NCBI GenBank assembly: GCA_028698405.1
Contig: JAQVDF010000103.1
Location: 1-6,991, forward strand
DNA from: Phenylobacterium sp.
GTDB taxonomy: Bacteria > Pseudomonadota > Alphaproteobacteria > Caulobacterales > Caulobacteraceae
Reading direction: 5' to 3'
Length of the DNA stretch: 6,991 nt
Made by a program: the position numbers and the translations under genes. The notes beneath the pieces are model-generated. The model did not search any database. It had not been told where the DNA came from and saw nothing but the letters and a program-made list of their open reading frames with translations. Below, in pieces: positions 1 to 5,982 of this stretch (position 1 is the stretch's first letter; each line of letters starts with the position of its first letter).

Positions 1-109
1 GGTGTTCAAGCTCTCGAAGAACAAGCCGGCGGCGGAGCGGACGAGGGTGGCCGAGGCGCTGGCGGGCCATCCGCTGGCGGCGCGGATGGGCGTCGATGGG
101 CGCGGTTGA
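1..109 (+). CDS. 3' end of a gene, possibly PaiB-like FMN-binding transcriptional regulator (5' partial)
   Basis: The frame starting at base 2 is open for 35 codons and stops with TGA at 107-109; the rest of the gene lies before the window. The visible tail contains FKLSKNKPAAERTRV followed by an Ala/Leu-rich helix and ends MGVDGRG. From memory, the C-terminus of FMN-binding negative transcriptional regulators (PaiB family) has a similar K(L/V)SQN(R/K)xxxDRxxV block, which in that family follows the flavin-binding split barrel. The codons are GC-rich at the third position like the other genes here. The assignment rests on one short motif, so function is tentative; an unrelated protein with a similar basic tail cannot be excluded. 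The gene ends about 30 bases before the RNase P RNA, on the same strand. Confidence 0.5.
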   Translation, partial: VFKLSKNKPAAERTRVAEALAGHPLAARMGVDGRG

Positions 110-134
110 CCCGGACCCGCTCAGAGACCACTTT
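106..134 (+). promoter_or_regulatory. Possible rnpB promoter
   Basis: TTGACC at 106-111 matches the -35 consensus well and overlaps the TGA stop of the upstream gene. Seventeen bases later, 129-134 reads CACTTT, a poor -10, which would place the start of transcription near 139-142, close to the first base of the RNase P P1 helix. The placement is attractive, but the weak -10 keeps this tentative. Transcription from upstream followed by processing is the alternative. Confidence 0.25.
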
Positions 135-137
135 CGG

Positions 138-528
<391 letters not shown>

Positions 529-555
529 TTCTTTCCTGTCATCTTGTGGCTGCTG

Positions 556-662
556 AAGCGTGCCCCCTCCGATCCGCCGTCGCCGCTCCCGCTGGGGTCT
601 CCGCCACCGCCGGGATGAGCGGACCAATAGGAGTTCCGTCTCCCACAAGGGGAGGAGGCGCT
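556..662 (-). repeat. Probable decayed intergenic repeat with a small hairpin
   Basis: Read on the minus strand, this stretch opens with CTCCTCCCCTTGTGGGAG and closes with CGGATCGGAGGGGGCACGC. From memory, these resemble the two ends of short repeats scattered between genes in many Caulobacterales and other alphaproteobacteria (CTCCCCCTTGTGGGGGAG ... GACGGAGGGGGC). The first end folds as CTCCC-ACAAG-GGGAG on the plus strand (640-654). Only one copy is present in the window, so repetition in the genome is inferred, not seen. The middle does not look symmetric, which suggests a degenerate copy. Confidence 0.35.
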
Positions 663-795
663 CTGTCTCGCCCCGCTCGTCGCTCGCCATCTGGGGCCCG
701 GCCTCCGCCGCACCACCGGGGACCGGCGTCCAATGGGATGGAATGACACCGGATCGGCGCCACGATCCCGCCAAGCAGCTTAACCGTGGGGCCGG

Positions 796-808
796 ACCCG
801 GATCGGGT
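796..808. other. 13-bp interrupted dyad (ACCCG-GAT-CGGGT)
   Basis: ACCCG at 796-800 and CGGGT at 804-808 are perfect inverted repeats around a 3-base centre, at the boundary where the GC-rich part gives way to the AT-rich control region. It could be a small operator half-turn or chance in GC-rich DNA. It is not followed by a T run, so it is not an intrinsic terminator. Confidence 0.25.
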
Positions 809-846
809 ATGCTTAACAGTTCTATGTATGTTCTGTGAATTATTGA

Positions 847-908
847 GACTCATTAACTAAATAGCCGTACGACACCTTTGATTTTCAGCGGAATCGCAAG
901 TTGGAGTC
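847..908. promoter_or_regulatory. Cluster of three GANTC sites (CcrM methylation / GcrA-type control)
   Basis: GACTC at 847-851, GAATC at 891-895 and GAGTC at 904-908 lie within 62 bp. GANTC is the recognition site of the cell-cycle DNA methyltransferase CcrM of alphaproteobacteria, and in Caulobacter methylated GANTC in promoters recruits GcrA. By eye I find only about eight other GANTC sites in the rest of the window, all in coding sequence. The sites are directly visible; the methylation and control are inferred from family knowledge. Confidence 0.5.
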
Positions 909-914
909 ATTGTG

Positions 915-939
915 TCCCATTCAATCCCGTGTTAACCCA
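915..939 (-). promoter_or_regulatory. Probable MraZ operator: three pentamers at 10-bp spacing
   Basis: The plus strand reads TCCCA (915-919), five bases, TCCCG (925-929), five bases, ACCCA (935-939). On the minus strand this is TGGGT-N5-CGGGA-N5-TGGGA, which matches the TGGGN-N5-TGGGN-N5-TGGGN direct repeats described as the MraZ binding site in E. coli, with one T-to-C change in the middle unit. The 10-bp period puts each unit on the same helix face, as expected for the MraZ ring. It lies 86 bp before the mraZ start, so autoregulation is likely. The third unit overlaps TTAACCCA (932-939). Confidence 0.6.
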
Positions 940-1024
940 ATCACCGTTGGCTGAGCTTTAGCGTTTTGCGCCGCGCCGGGGGGCTGTGCGGGCGCATCGG
1001 CCGGGTGATGGGGCGGCAGGCGGG

Positions 1025-1492
1025 ATGTTTCTCTCGACCTTCGAGAAACAGTTGGACGCCAAGCGGCGACTGGTCGTGCCGCAGGAATTCCGCGCCCTGG
1101 TCTCGGGCCCCTTCGACGGCGTGTTCTGCTTCCCATCCATCGAGGCCGACTGCATCGAGGGCGGCGGCAAGGCGCTGTTCGACCGCTACGCCGGCGTCAT
1201 CGAGGAGCTGGACTTCGGCGATCCCCTGCGCAGCGCGCTGGAGACCTCGGTGTTCGGCGGGATGGCCAGACTCTCCTTCGACACGGCCGGTCGGATCACC
1301 CTGCCGGAGGGCCTGTGCGAGATGTTCGGCCTGACCGATTGGGTGGTGATCGTCGGGCTCGGCGACCGCTTCCAGATCTGGCAGCGCGAGGCCTTCCAGG
1401 CCCATCGCGCCGCTCAGCGCGAGATGGCGAGGGCCGGGCTGGCCCAGATGCGCGCCCAGCAGCGCGCCGCGAGGGCGGGAGCCGGACAATGA
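1025..1492 (+). CDS. mraZ: MraZ, DNA-binding regulator of the dcw operon
   Basis: The 155-residue product has the tandem-domain architecture of MraZ, a ring-forming regulator that binds repeats in front of its own gene and represses or tunes the division and cell wall operon. The two swapped-hairpin AbrB/MraZ folds carry their DxxxR signatures: D11-A-K-R-R15 in DAKRRLVVP, and D86-T-A-G-R90 in DTAGRITLP. The C-terminal tail from about 121 is a Gln/Arg/Ala-rich helix ([20 protein letters not shown]), as in other alphaproteobacterial members. I chose ATG 1025 because the family begins MFLSTFEKQ; a GTG at 986 in frame would add 13 residues of unlike sequence. The ribosome binding site is poor, only AGGCGGG directly ahead. 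MraZ can also act on the stability or activity of RsmH, its neighbour, in E. coli genetics. The stop overlaps the rsmH start as ATGA. Confidence 0.95.
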   Translation: MFLSTFEKQLDAKRRLVVPQEFRALVSGPFDGVFCFPSIEADCIEGGGKALFDRYAGVIEELDFGDPLRSALETSVFGGMARLSFDTAGRITLPEGLCEMFGLTDWVVIVGLGDRFQIWQREAFQAHRAAQREMARAGLAQMRAQQRAARAGAGQ

Positions 1493-2421
1493 CCGCCCCC
1501 CACGCCCCGGTGCTGATCAACGAGGTGGCCGAGGCCATCGACCCCGCCCCTGGCAAGCTGATCGTCGACGGCACCTTCGGGGCGGGCGGCTACACCCGCG
1601 CCTTCCTGGCCAGGGGCGCCCGGGTGCTGGCCTTCGACCGCGACCCCACCGCCCGCCGGTTCGCCGAGGGGCTGGATGCCGGGAGCTTCCGGCTGGTCGA
1701 GGCGACCTTTTCGAAGATGGCCGACGAGGCCGGCGAGGCTGCCGTCGACGGCGTGGCCCTCGACCTCGGAGTATCGTCGATGCAGCTGGACGAGGCCGAG
1801 CGCGGCTTCTCCTTCCTGCGCGACGGGCCGCTGGACATGCGGATGGGCGGGGAGGGGCCGACCGCGGCCGAGCTGGTCAATCAGGCCGAGCCGGCCGAGC
1901 TGGCCCGCATTTTCTGGGTCTACGGCGAGGAGCGGCAGTCGCGGCGGATCGCGGCCGCCATCGCGCGTCGGCGGGCCTCCCAGCCCTTCACGCGCACCGT
2001 CGAACTGGCCGAGTTCATCGAGCAGGCCCTGGGTGGGCGTCGCGGCGCGAAGACGCATCCCGCGACGCGGGCGTTCCAGGCGCTCAGAATCGCGGTCAAC
2101 GAGGAGCTTGCCGAGCTGGAGGCGGGGCTTGCGGCGGCCGAGCGCGCGCTGAAGCCCGAAGGCCGGCTCGCCGTCGTCACTTTCCACTCGCTGGAAGACC
2201 GCATCGTGAAGAGCTTCCTGGCCGAACGCGCCGGAAAGACCCCCGCCGGTTCGCGCCATGCCCCGCCGGCGGCGAAGGGGGCCGAGCCGAGCTTCCGGCT
2301 GCTGTTCAACGGCGCCCGCGCGCCGGGCGAGGCCGAGGTGGCCGCCAATCCCCGCGCTCGGTCGGCGAAGCTGCGCGCCGCAGTCCGCACGGCGGCGCCG
2401 GTCTGGAGGAAGGCGGCATGA
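1489..2421 (+). CDS. rsmH: RsmH, 16S rRNA (cytosine-1402 N4)-methyltransferase
   Basis: RsmH (formerly MraW) uses S-adenosylmethionine to methylate N4 of C1402 in the 16S rRNA decoding centre. The 310-residue length is normal (E. coli 313). Visible landmarks are HAPVLINEV (5-13), the SAM-binding [10 protein letters not shown] (27-36), acidic FDRDP (49-53), [11 protein letters not shown] (91-101), RGFSF (105-109), GPLDMRM (113-119), the helical insert domain in the middle, [18 protein letters not shown] (189-206), [13 protein letters not shown] (229-241) and the C-terminal [12 protein letters not shown] (287-298). The start at 1489 is set by the conserved N-terminus and by GGGAG at 1477-1481; the frame stays open back to 1315 inside mraZ, but that extension is not RsmH-like. 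Start overlaps the mraZ stop, and stop overlaps the ftsL start, both as ATGA, which implies coupled translation. Confidence 0.97.
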   Translation: MTAPHAPVLINEVAEAIDPAPGKLIVDGTFGAGGYTRAFLARGARVLAFDRDPTARRFAEGLDAGSFRLVEATFSKMADEAGEAAVDGVALDLGVSSMQLDEAERGFSFLRDGPLDMRMGGEGPTAAELVNQAEPAELARIFWVYGEERQSRRIAAAIARRRASQPFTRTVELAEFIEQALGGRRGAKTHPATRAFQALRIAVNEELAELEAGLAAAERALKPEGRLAVVTFHSLEDRIVKSFLAERAGKTPAGSRHAPPAAKGAEPSFRLLFNGARAPGEAEVAANPRARSAKLRAAVRTAAPVWRKAA

Positions 2422-2804
2422 GCCTGCTCGATCGCAAGGTTCGTGGCTTCAAGCTGGTCGACGTGGTGGCCGTCGGGCTGTTGGCCGCGCTGGTGTTGGG
2501 CGTCTACCTGGCCAAGACCATCGCCGGGAAGGAACGCGCCGAGATTGCGCGCATCGATCGGCAGATCGCAGCCGAGCGCGGCCGCATCCGCCTGCTGCAG
2601 GCCGAGGTCACCCACCTCGAACAGCCCTCGCGCATCGGCCAGCTCAGCCAAGCCTACCTCGGCATGGCGCCGGTCGGCGCGAAGAACGAGGCCTCCGCCG
2701 AAGAGCTCGAGGCGATCGCCGAGAAGGCCGCCAAGGCCGCGGCCAAGTCGAAGCCCGCGCCGGCTGCCGCGCCCGCCGCGCCGCTCGTGGAGGCCGGCCA
2801 ATGA
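2418..2804 (+). CDS. ftsL: FtsL, bitopic divisome protein
   Basis: A 128-residue protein with the FtsL layout: a short basic cytoplasmic N-terminus ([12 protein letters not shown]), one membrane span at about 13-32 ([20 protein letters not shown]), and a periplasmic heptad-like helix at about 36-70 expected to pair with FtsB. It then has the block [21 protein letters not shown] (63-83), where FtsL proteins carry their conserved L..P.RL..LA...LGM pattern. With FtsB and FtsQ it activates the septal synthase FtsW-FtsI. Sequence conservation in this family is low, so identity rests on topology and on its fixed place between rsmH and ftsI. The last 35 residues are an Ala/Lys/Pro-rich tail ([17 protein letters not shown] and on), likely disordered. 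GGAGG at 2405-2409 is a good ribosome binding site. Both ends overlap neighbours as ATGA. Confidence 0.88.
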   Translation: MSLLDRKVRGFKLVDVVAVGLLAALVLGVYLAKTIAGKERAEIARIDRQIAAERGRIRLLQAEVTHLEQPSRIGQLSQAYLGMAPVGAKNEASAEELEAIAEKAAKAAAKSKPAPAAAPAAPLVEAGQ

Positions 2805-4540
2805 CCCTCGCTCATCCCGGCTACGAGGCCCCGCTGTGGCGGCGGTGGCTGACCGGCGGGTTCTGGAGCCTGGAGCGCGCCTTCGAGCGCGCCCGCGCCG
2901 CCGGCAAGGCCGAGGACGACACCCGTATCCGCATCTTCTTCCTGCTGGCGCTGTTCGCCTTCGCCTTCGCCTCGCTGGCGATCGGGGCGACCCGCGCGGC
3001 GGTGTTCTCCGGCCTCGACCAGGGCGGCGGCTATCGGGCCGCCGCCGCGGCCCGCGCCGACCTCGTCGATCGCAACGGCCGGATGCTGGCCGCGGACCTC
3101 CTACACTACGGCCTCTATGTCGACCCCACCGAGGTGTGGGAGGTCGAGGAGACCCGCCGCGCCCTGCTGCGCGCCGCTCCCGAGATGTCGCCGGCGAGGC
3201 TGGACAAGGTGCTGCGCTCGGGTCGCCGCGGCTACGTGTTCGGCGGGCTGAACCCGGCCGAAAAGGCCAAGATCTACGAGCTCGGCCTGCCGGGCGTCAC
3301 CTTCGAGCCCGAGCAGCGCCGCATCTATCCGCTCGGCCAGACGGCGGCCCACCTGATCGGCTTCTCGGACACGGGTGGCGAGGGGCTGTCGGGCGCCGAG
3401 TTCGCCCTCAATCAGGCGATCCGCGGCGGCGAGCCGGGCGAGGCGGTGCCGCTTTCCATCGACCTGCGGGTCCAGGCCGCGCTCGAGGAAGAGCTGTTCA
3501 AGGCCGCCCAGCTGCATTCGGCGAAGGGCGCGGTCGGCATCGTCACCAACGTCCACACCGGCGAGGTGCTGGGCCTGGCCAGCTGGCCGACCTTCAATCC
3601 CAACGAGCCGGGGCGGGCGAGCCCCGAGGCGCTGACCAACCGGGCCGGCGCCTCGGTCTACGAGATGGGCTCGATCATGAAGGTGTTCTCGGTCGCCATG
3701 GGCCTGGACTCCGGGGCGGTGAACATCGGCTCGGTGATCGACGCCAGTTCGCCGCTGAAGATGGCCGGCCGCTCGGTGCGCGACTACCACGCCGAGAACC
3801 GCTCGATGACCGTGGCCGAAGTGTTCATGCACTCGTCCAACATCGGCACCAGCCGCATCGCCCTGATGGCCGGGGCGGACACCATGCTGAAGTACTACAA
3901 GGACTTCGGCCTGCTGGACCCGGCGCCCATCGAGCTGCGCGAGTCCGCCCGTCCGATCACGCCCAGGCAGTGGGACCCCAACACGCTCGCCTCGGCCTCG
4001 TTCGGCCACGCCATCTCGGTGACCCCGCTGGCGGTGGCCGCGGGCATGGGGGCGGTGCTGAACGGCGGCGTCTACGTGCCGCTGACCATCAAGCCGGTGA
4101 AGGACGGCGAGCGTCCCAAGGGCCGCCGGGTGCTCCGCGAGGAGACCTCCAAGGCGATGCTCGACCTGATGCGCGCCAACGTCGTGCACGGCACGGGCGG
4201 CAAGGCCGACGCCGAGGGCCTGCGCGTCGGCGGCAAGACCGGCTCGGCTGAAAAGGCCGGCCGCGGCGGCTACCAGCGCGACAAGCTGATCTCTTCGTTC
4301 GCCGCGGTGTTTCCGGCCGACGGGCCGCTGGAGTCCGACCGCTACTTCGTCCTGATCATGATGGACGAGCCGAAGGGCACCAAGGAGACCTTCGGCTTCG
4401 CCACCGGCGGCTGGACCGCCGCGCCGGCCGTCGGCCGGGCCATCGACCGCATCGGACCGGTGCTGGGCGTCGCCCGCGTGGCCGACCTGGCCGAGCCGGA
4501 CCTGGCCGCCGCCGGCAAGCTGGCGGGAGCCGAACGCTGA
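2801..4540 (+). CDS. ftsI: FtsI (PBP3), septal peptidoglycan D,D-transpeptidase
   Basis: FtsI is the class B penicillin-binding protein that cross-links septal peptidoglycan together with FtsW. The 579-residue product has a cytoplasmic N-terminus of about 42 residues and one membrane anchor at about 43-64 (RIFFLLALFAFAFASLAIGA). A periplasmic pedestal domain follows, beginning with RADLVDRNGRMLA (85-97) and including RRIYPLGQTAAHLIGF (173-188), then the transpeptidase domain. All three active-site motifs are present: S291-I-M-K294 in YEMGSIMKVFS, S345-S-N347 in MHSSNIG, and K479-T-G-S482 in GGKTGSAEK. The second position after the serine is Met; I recall Phe or Val as more common. The frame is open back to 2258 inside rsmH, but ATG 2801, with GGAGG at 2789-2793 and the ATGA overlap with ftsL, is clearly the start. 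No signal for secretion beyond the anchor. Confidence 0.97.
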   Translation: MTLAHPGYEAPLWRRWLTGGFWSLERAFERARAAGKAEDDTRIRIFFLLALFAFAFASLAIGATRAAVFSGLDQGGGYRAAAAARADLVDRNGRMLAADLLHYGLYVDPTEVWEVEETRRALLRAAPEMSPARLDKVLRSGRRGYVFGGLNPAEKAKIYELGLPGVTFEPEQRRIYPLGQTAAHLIGFSDTGGEGLSGAEFALNQAIRGGEPGEAVPLSIDLRVQAALEEELFKAAQLHSAKGAVGIVTNVHTGEVLGLASWPTFNPNEPGRASPEALTNRAGASVYEMGSIMKVFSVAMGLDSGAVNIGSVIDASSPLKMAGRSVRDYHAENRSMTVAEVFMHSSNIGTSRIALMAGADTMLKYYKDFGLLDPAPIELRESARPITPRQWDPNTLASASFGHAISVTPLAVAAGMGAVLNGGVYVPLTIKPVKDGERPKGRRVLREETSKAMLDLMRANVVHGTGGKADAEGLRVGGKTGSAEKAGRGGYQRDKLISSFAAVFPADGPLESDRYFVLIMMDEPKGTKETFGFATGGWTAAPAVGRAIDRIGPVLGVARVADLAEPDLAAAGKLAGAER

Positions 4541-5982
4541 TGGCCCGCCGCCTCTCCGAACTGGTGAAGCGCGAGCTGGCGCAGGACCCGGAGATCACCG
4601 GCGTCACCGCCGACAGCCGAAAGGTGAAGCCGGGCGCGCTGTTCGCCGCCCTGCCGGGGACCAATGCCGACGGCCGCGCCTTCGCCCGCCAGGCGCTGGC
4701 GCAGGGCGCGGCGGCGATCATCGCCGAGAGCGAGATCGAGGGCGTCGACGCCCCGACCATCGTCACGCCCGACCCGCGACGGGCCTATGCCCTGGCTGCG
4801 GCGGCCTATTTCCGCGCCCAGCCGGACGTCTGCGTGGCGGTGACCGGGACCAACGGCAAGACCTCGGTCGCCACCTTCTGCCGGCAGATCTTCAGCCGCC
4901 TGGGCCGCAACGCGGCGAGCATGGGCACCCTGGGCGTGCGCACCGCCGCCGAGCAGCTGACGCCGCCGGGGCTGACCACCCACGACGCCGCCGACGTGGC
5001 CGAGCTGCTGGCCGAACTGGTCGGCAAGGGCGTGACTCACCTGGCGCTCGAGGCCTCCTCGCACGGCATCGACCAGCGCCGGCTGGACGGGGTGAAGCTG
5101 ACGGCGGCCGGCTTCCTGAACCTGACCCAGGACCACCTCGACTACCACGGCACGATGGAGGCCTACCTGGCCGCCAAGCTGCGCCTGTTCGAGGCGCTTC
5201 TGACCCGCGGCGGCACGGCGGTGCTGAACGCCGACTCCGAGGCCTATCCGGCCTTCGCCGCGGCCGCCGTGCAGGCCGGCCACACGGTCTTCTCGGTGGG
5301 CGAGCGGGGGCAGGGGCTGAAGCTGGTGGCGCGCGAGCCGACGCCGGAGGGTCAGCGGCTTACCGTCGAGGCCGAGGGCCGCACCTTCGAACTCGCGCTG
5401 CCGCTGGTCGGCGCCTACCAGGCCTCCAACGCCCTGGTGGCGGCGGGGCTGTGCATCGCCACGGGCGAGGAAGTGGGCCCGGTGCTGGAGGCGCTGGCCC
5501 ATCTGGAAGGCGCGCCCGGTCGGTTGCAGCGCGTGGGCCGCGGCCCGCGCGGCGGCGAGGCCTACGTCGACTACGCCCACACTCCCGACGGCCTCGAGAC
5601 GGTGCTGACGGCGCTGCGCCCGCACGTACGCGGCCGGCTGCTGGTGGTGTTCGGAGCCGGCGGCGACCGCGACCGCGGCAAGCGGCCGATCATGGGCGAG
5701 ATCGCGGTGCGCCTGGCCGACCTGGCCATCGTCACCGACGACAACCCGCGCAGCGAGGACCCGGCCGCCATCCGCGGCGAGATCCTGGCCGGGGCTGCGG
5801 GCGCGCGCGAGATCGGCGACCGCCGCGAGGCGATCCGCGCCGCCGTGGCCGAGCTCGCCGAGGGCGACGTGCTGGTCGTCGCGGGAAAAGGGCACGAGCA
5901 GGGCCAGATCGTCGGCTCGGTCGTTCATCCCTTCGACGATGTGGGAGAAGTCCGTGCGGCGCTGGAGGCGGGCCATGGCTGA
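4540..5982 (+). CDS. murE: MurE, UDP-MurNAc-tripeptide synthetase (meso-diaminopimelate-adding)
   Basis: A cytoplasmic ATP-dependent ligase that adds the third amino acid to UDP-MurNAc-L-Ala-D-Glu. The 480 residues show the three Mur domains: an N-terminal UDP-binding domain including TADSRKVKPGALFAALPG (23-40), a central ATPase with P-loop TGTNGKTS (102-109), and a C-terminal ligase domain. Other marks are EASSHG (171-176), TQDHLDYHGTMEAY (196-209), and K213 in AAKLRLF as the probable carbamylated lysine. VDYAHTPDGLE is at 343-353 and the closing GKGHE at 449-453. DNPR at 401-404 is the signature of meso-diaminopimelate rather than lysine specificity, as expected in a Gram-negative. The segment after the ATPase loop reads TTHDA (146-150), where I recall TTP or TTG being usual. 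ATG 4540 shares one base with the ftsI stop (TGATG); GGGAG lies at 4525-4529. Confidence 0.97.
   Translation: MARRLSELVKRELAQDPEITGVTADSRKVKPGALFAALPGTNADGRAFARQALAQGAAAIIAESEIEGVDAPTIVTPDPRRAYALAAAAYFRAQPDVCVAVTGTNGKTSVATFCRQIFSRLGRNAASMGTLGVRTAAEQLTPPGLTTHDAADVAELLAELVGKGVTHLALEASSHGIDQRRLDGVKLTAAGFLNLTQDHLDYHGTMEAYLAAKLRLFEALLTRGGTAVLNADSEAYPAFAAAAVQAGHTVFSVGERGQGLKLVAREPTPEGQRLTVEAEGRTFELALPLVGAYQASNALVAAGLCIATGEEVGPVLEALAHLEGAPGRLQRVGRGPRGGEAYVDYAHTPDGLETVLTALRPHVRGRLLVVFGAGGDRDRGKRPIMGEIAVRLADLAIVTDDNPRSEDPAAIRGEILAGAAGAREIGDRREAIRAAVAELAEGDVLVVAGKGHEQGQIVGSVVHPFDDVGEVRAALEAGHG

Larger units (their letters stand above)
531..1024. other. Long gene-free region between rnpB and mraZ, with the operon control region in its second half
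   Basis: No frame here looks like a protein: the open frames on both strands are Arg/Pro/Ser-rich, lack ribosome binding sites and overlap one another. From 531 to about 780 the DNA is GC-rich and contains repeat-like sequence. From about 780 to 960 it changes sharply; 809-888 has 27 G/C in 80 bases (34%), against roughly 70% in the genes. This AT-rich part holds four TTAAC motifs (780, 813, 853, 932), three GANTC sites (847, 891, 904) and the CCC-pentamer triplet at 915-939. Between 960 and 1024 GC returns, with a possible 6-bp stem TGCGCC (967-972) / GGCGCA (991-996) in the presumed mraZ leader. I could not identify a convincing -35/-10 pair; TTGAGA at 843-848 and TTGATT at 878-883 are only candidate -35 elements. 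Confidence 0.7.

Noticed and set aside
734..748. TGGGA at 734-738 as a further MraZ repeat
   Set aside because: The unit 10 bp on is TGACA, so no periodic array exists; a single pentamer is chance.
546..853. Several short open frames on both strands between rnpB and mraZ
   Set aside because: They overlap one another, are compositionally biased (Arg/Ser/Pro), lack ribosome binding sites, and cover the repeat-like stretch.
986..1024. GTG at 986 as the mraZ start
   Set aside because: It would add 13 residues ([13 protein letters not shown]) that MraZ proteins lack; MFLSTFEKQ at 1025 is the family N-terminus.
2443..4251. A 602-codon plus-strand open frame overlapping ftsL and ftsI
   Set aside because: It is the +1 shadow of ftsL and ftsI; its translation is dominated by Arg, Pro and Gly with no domain.
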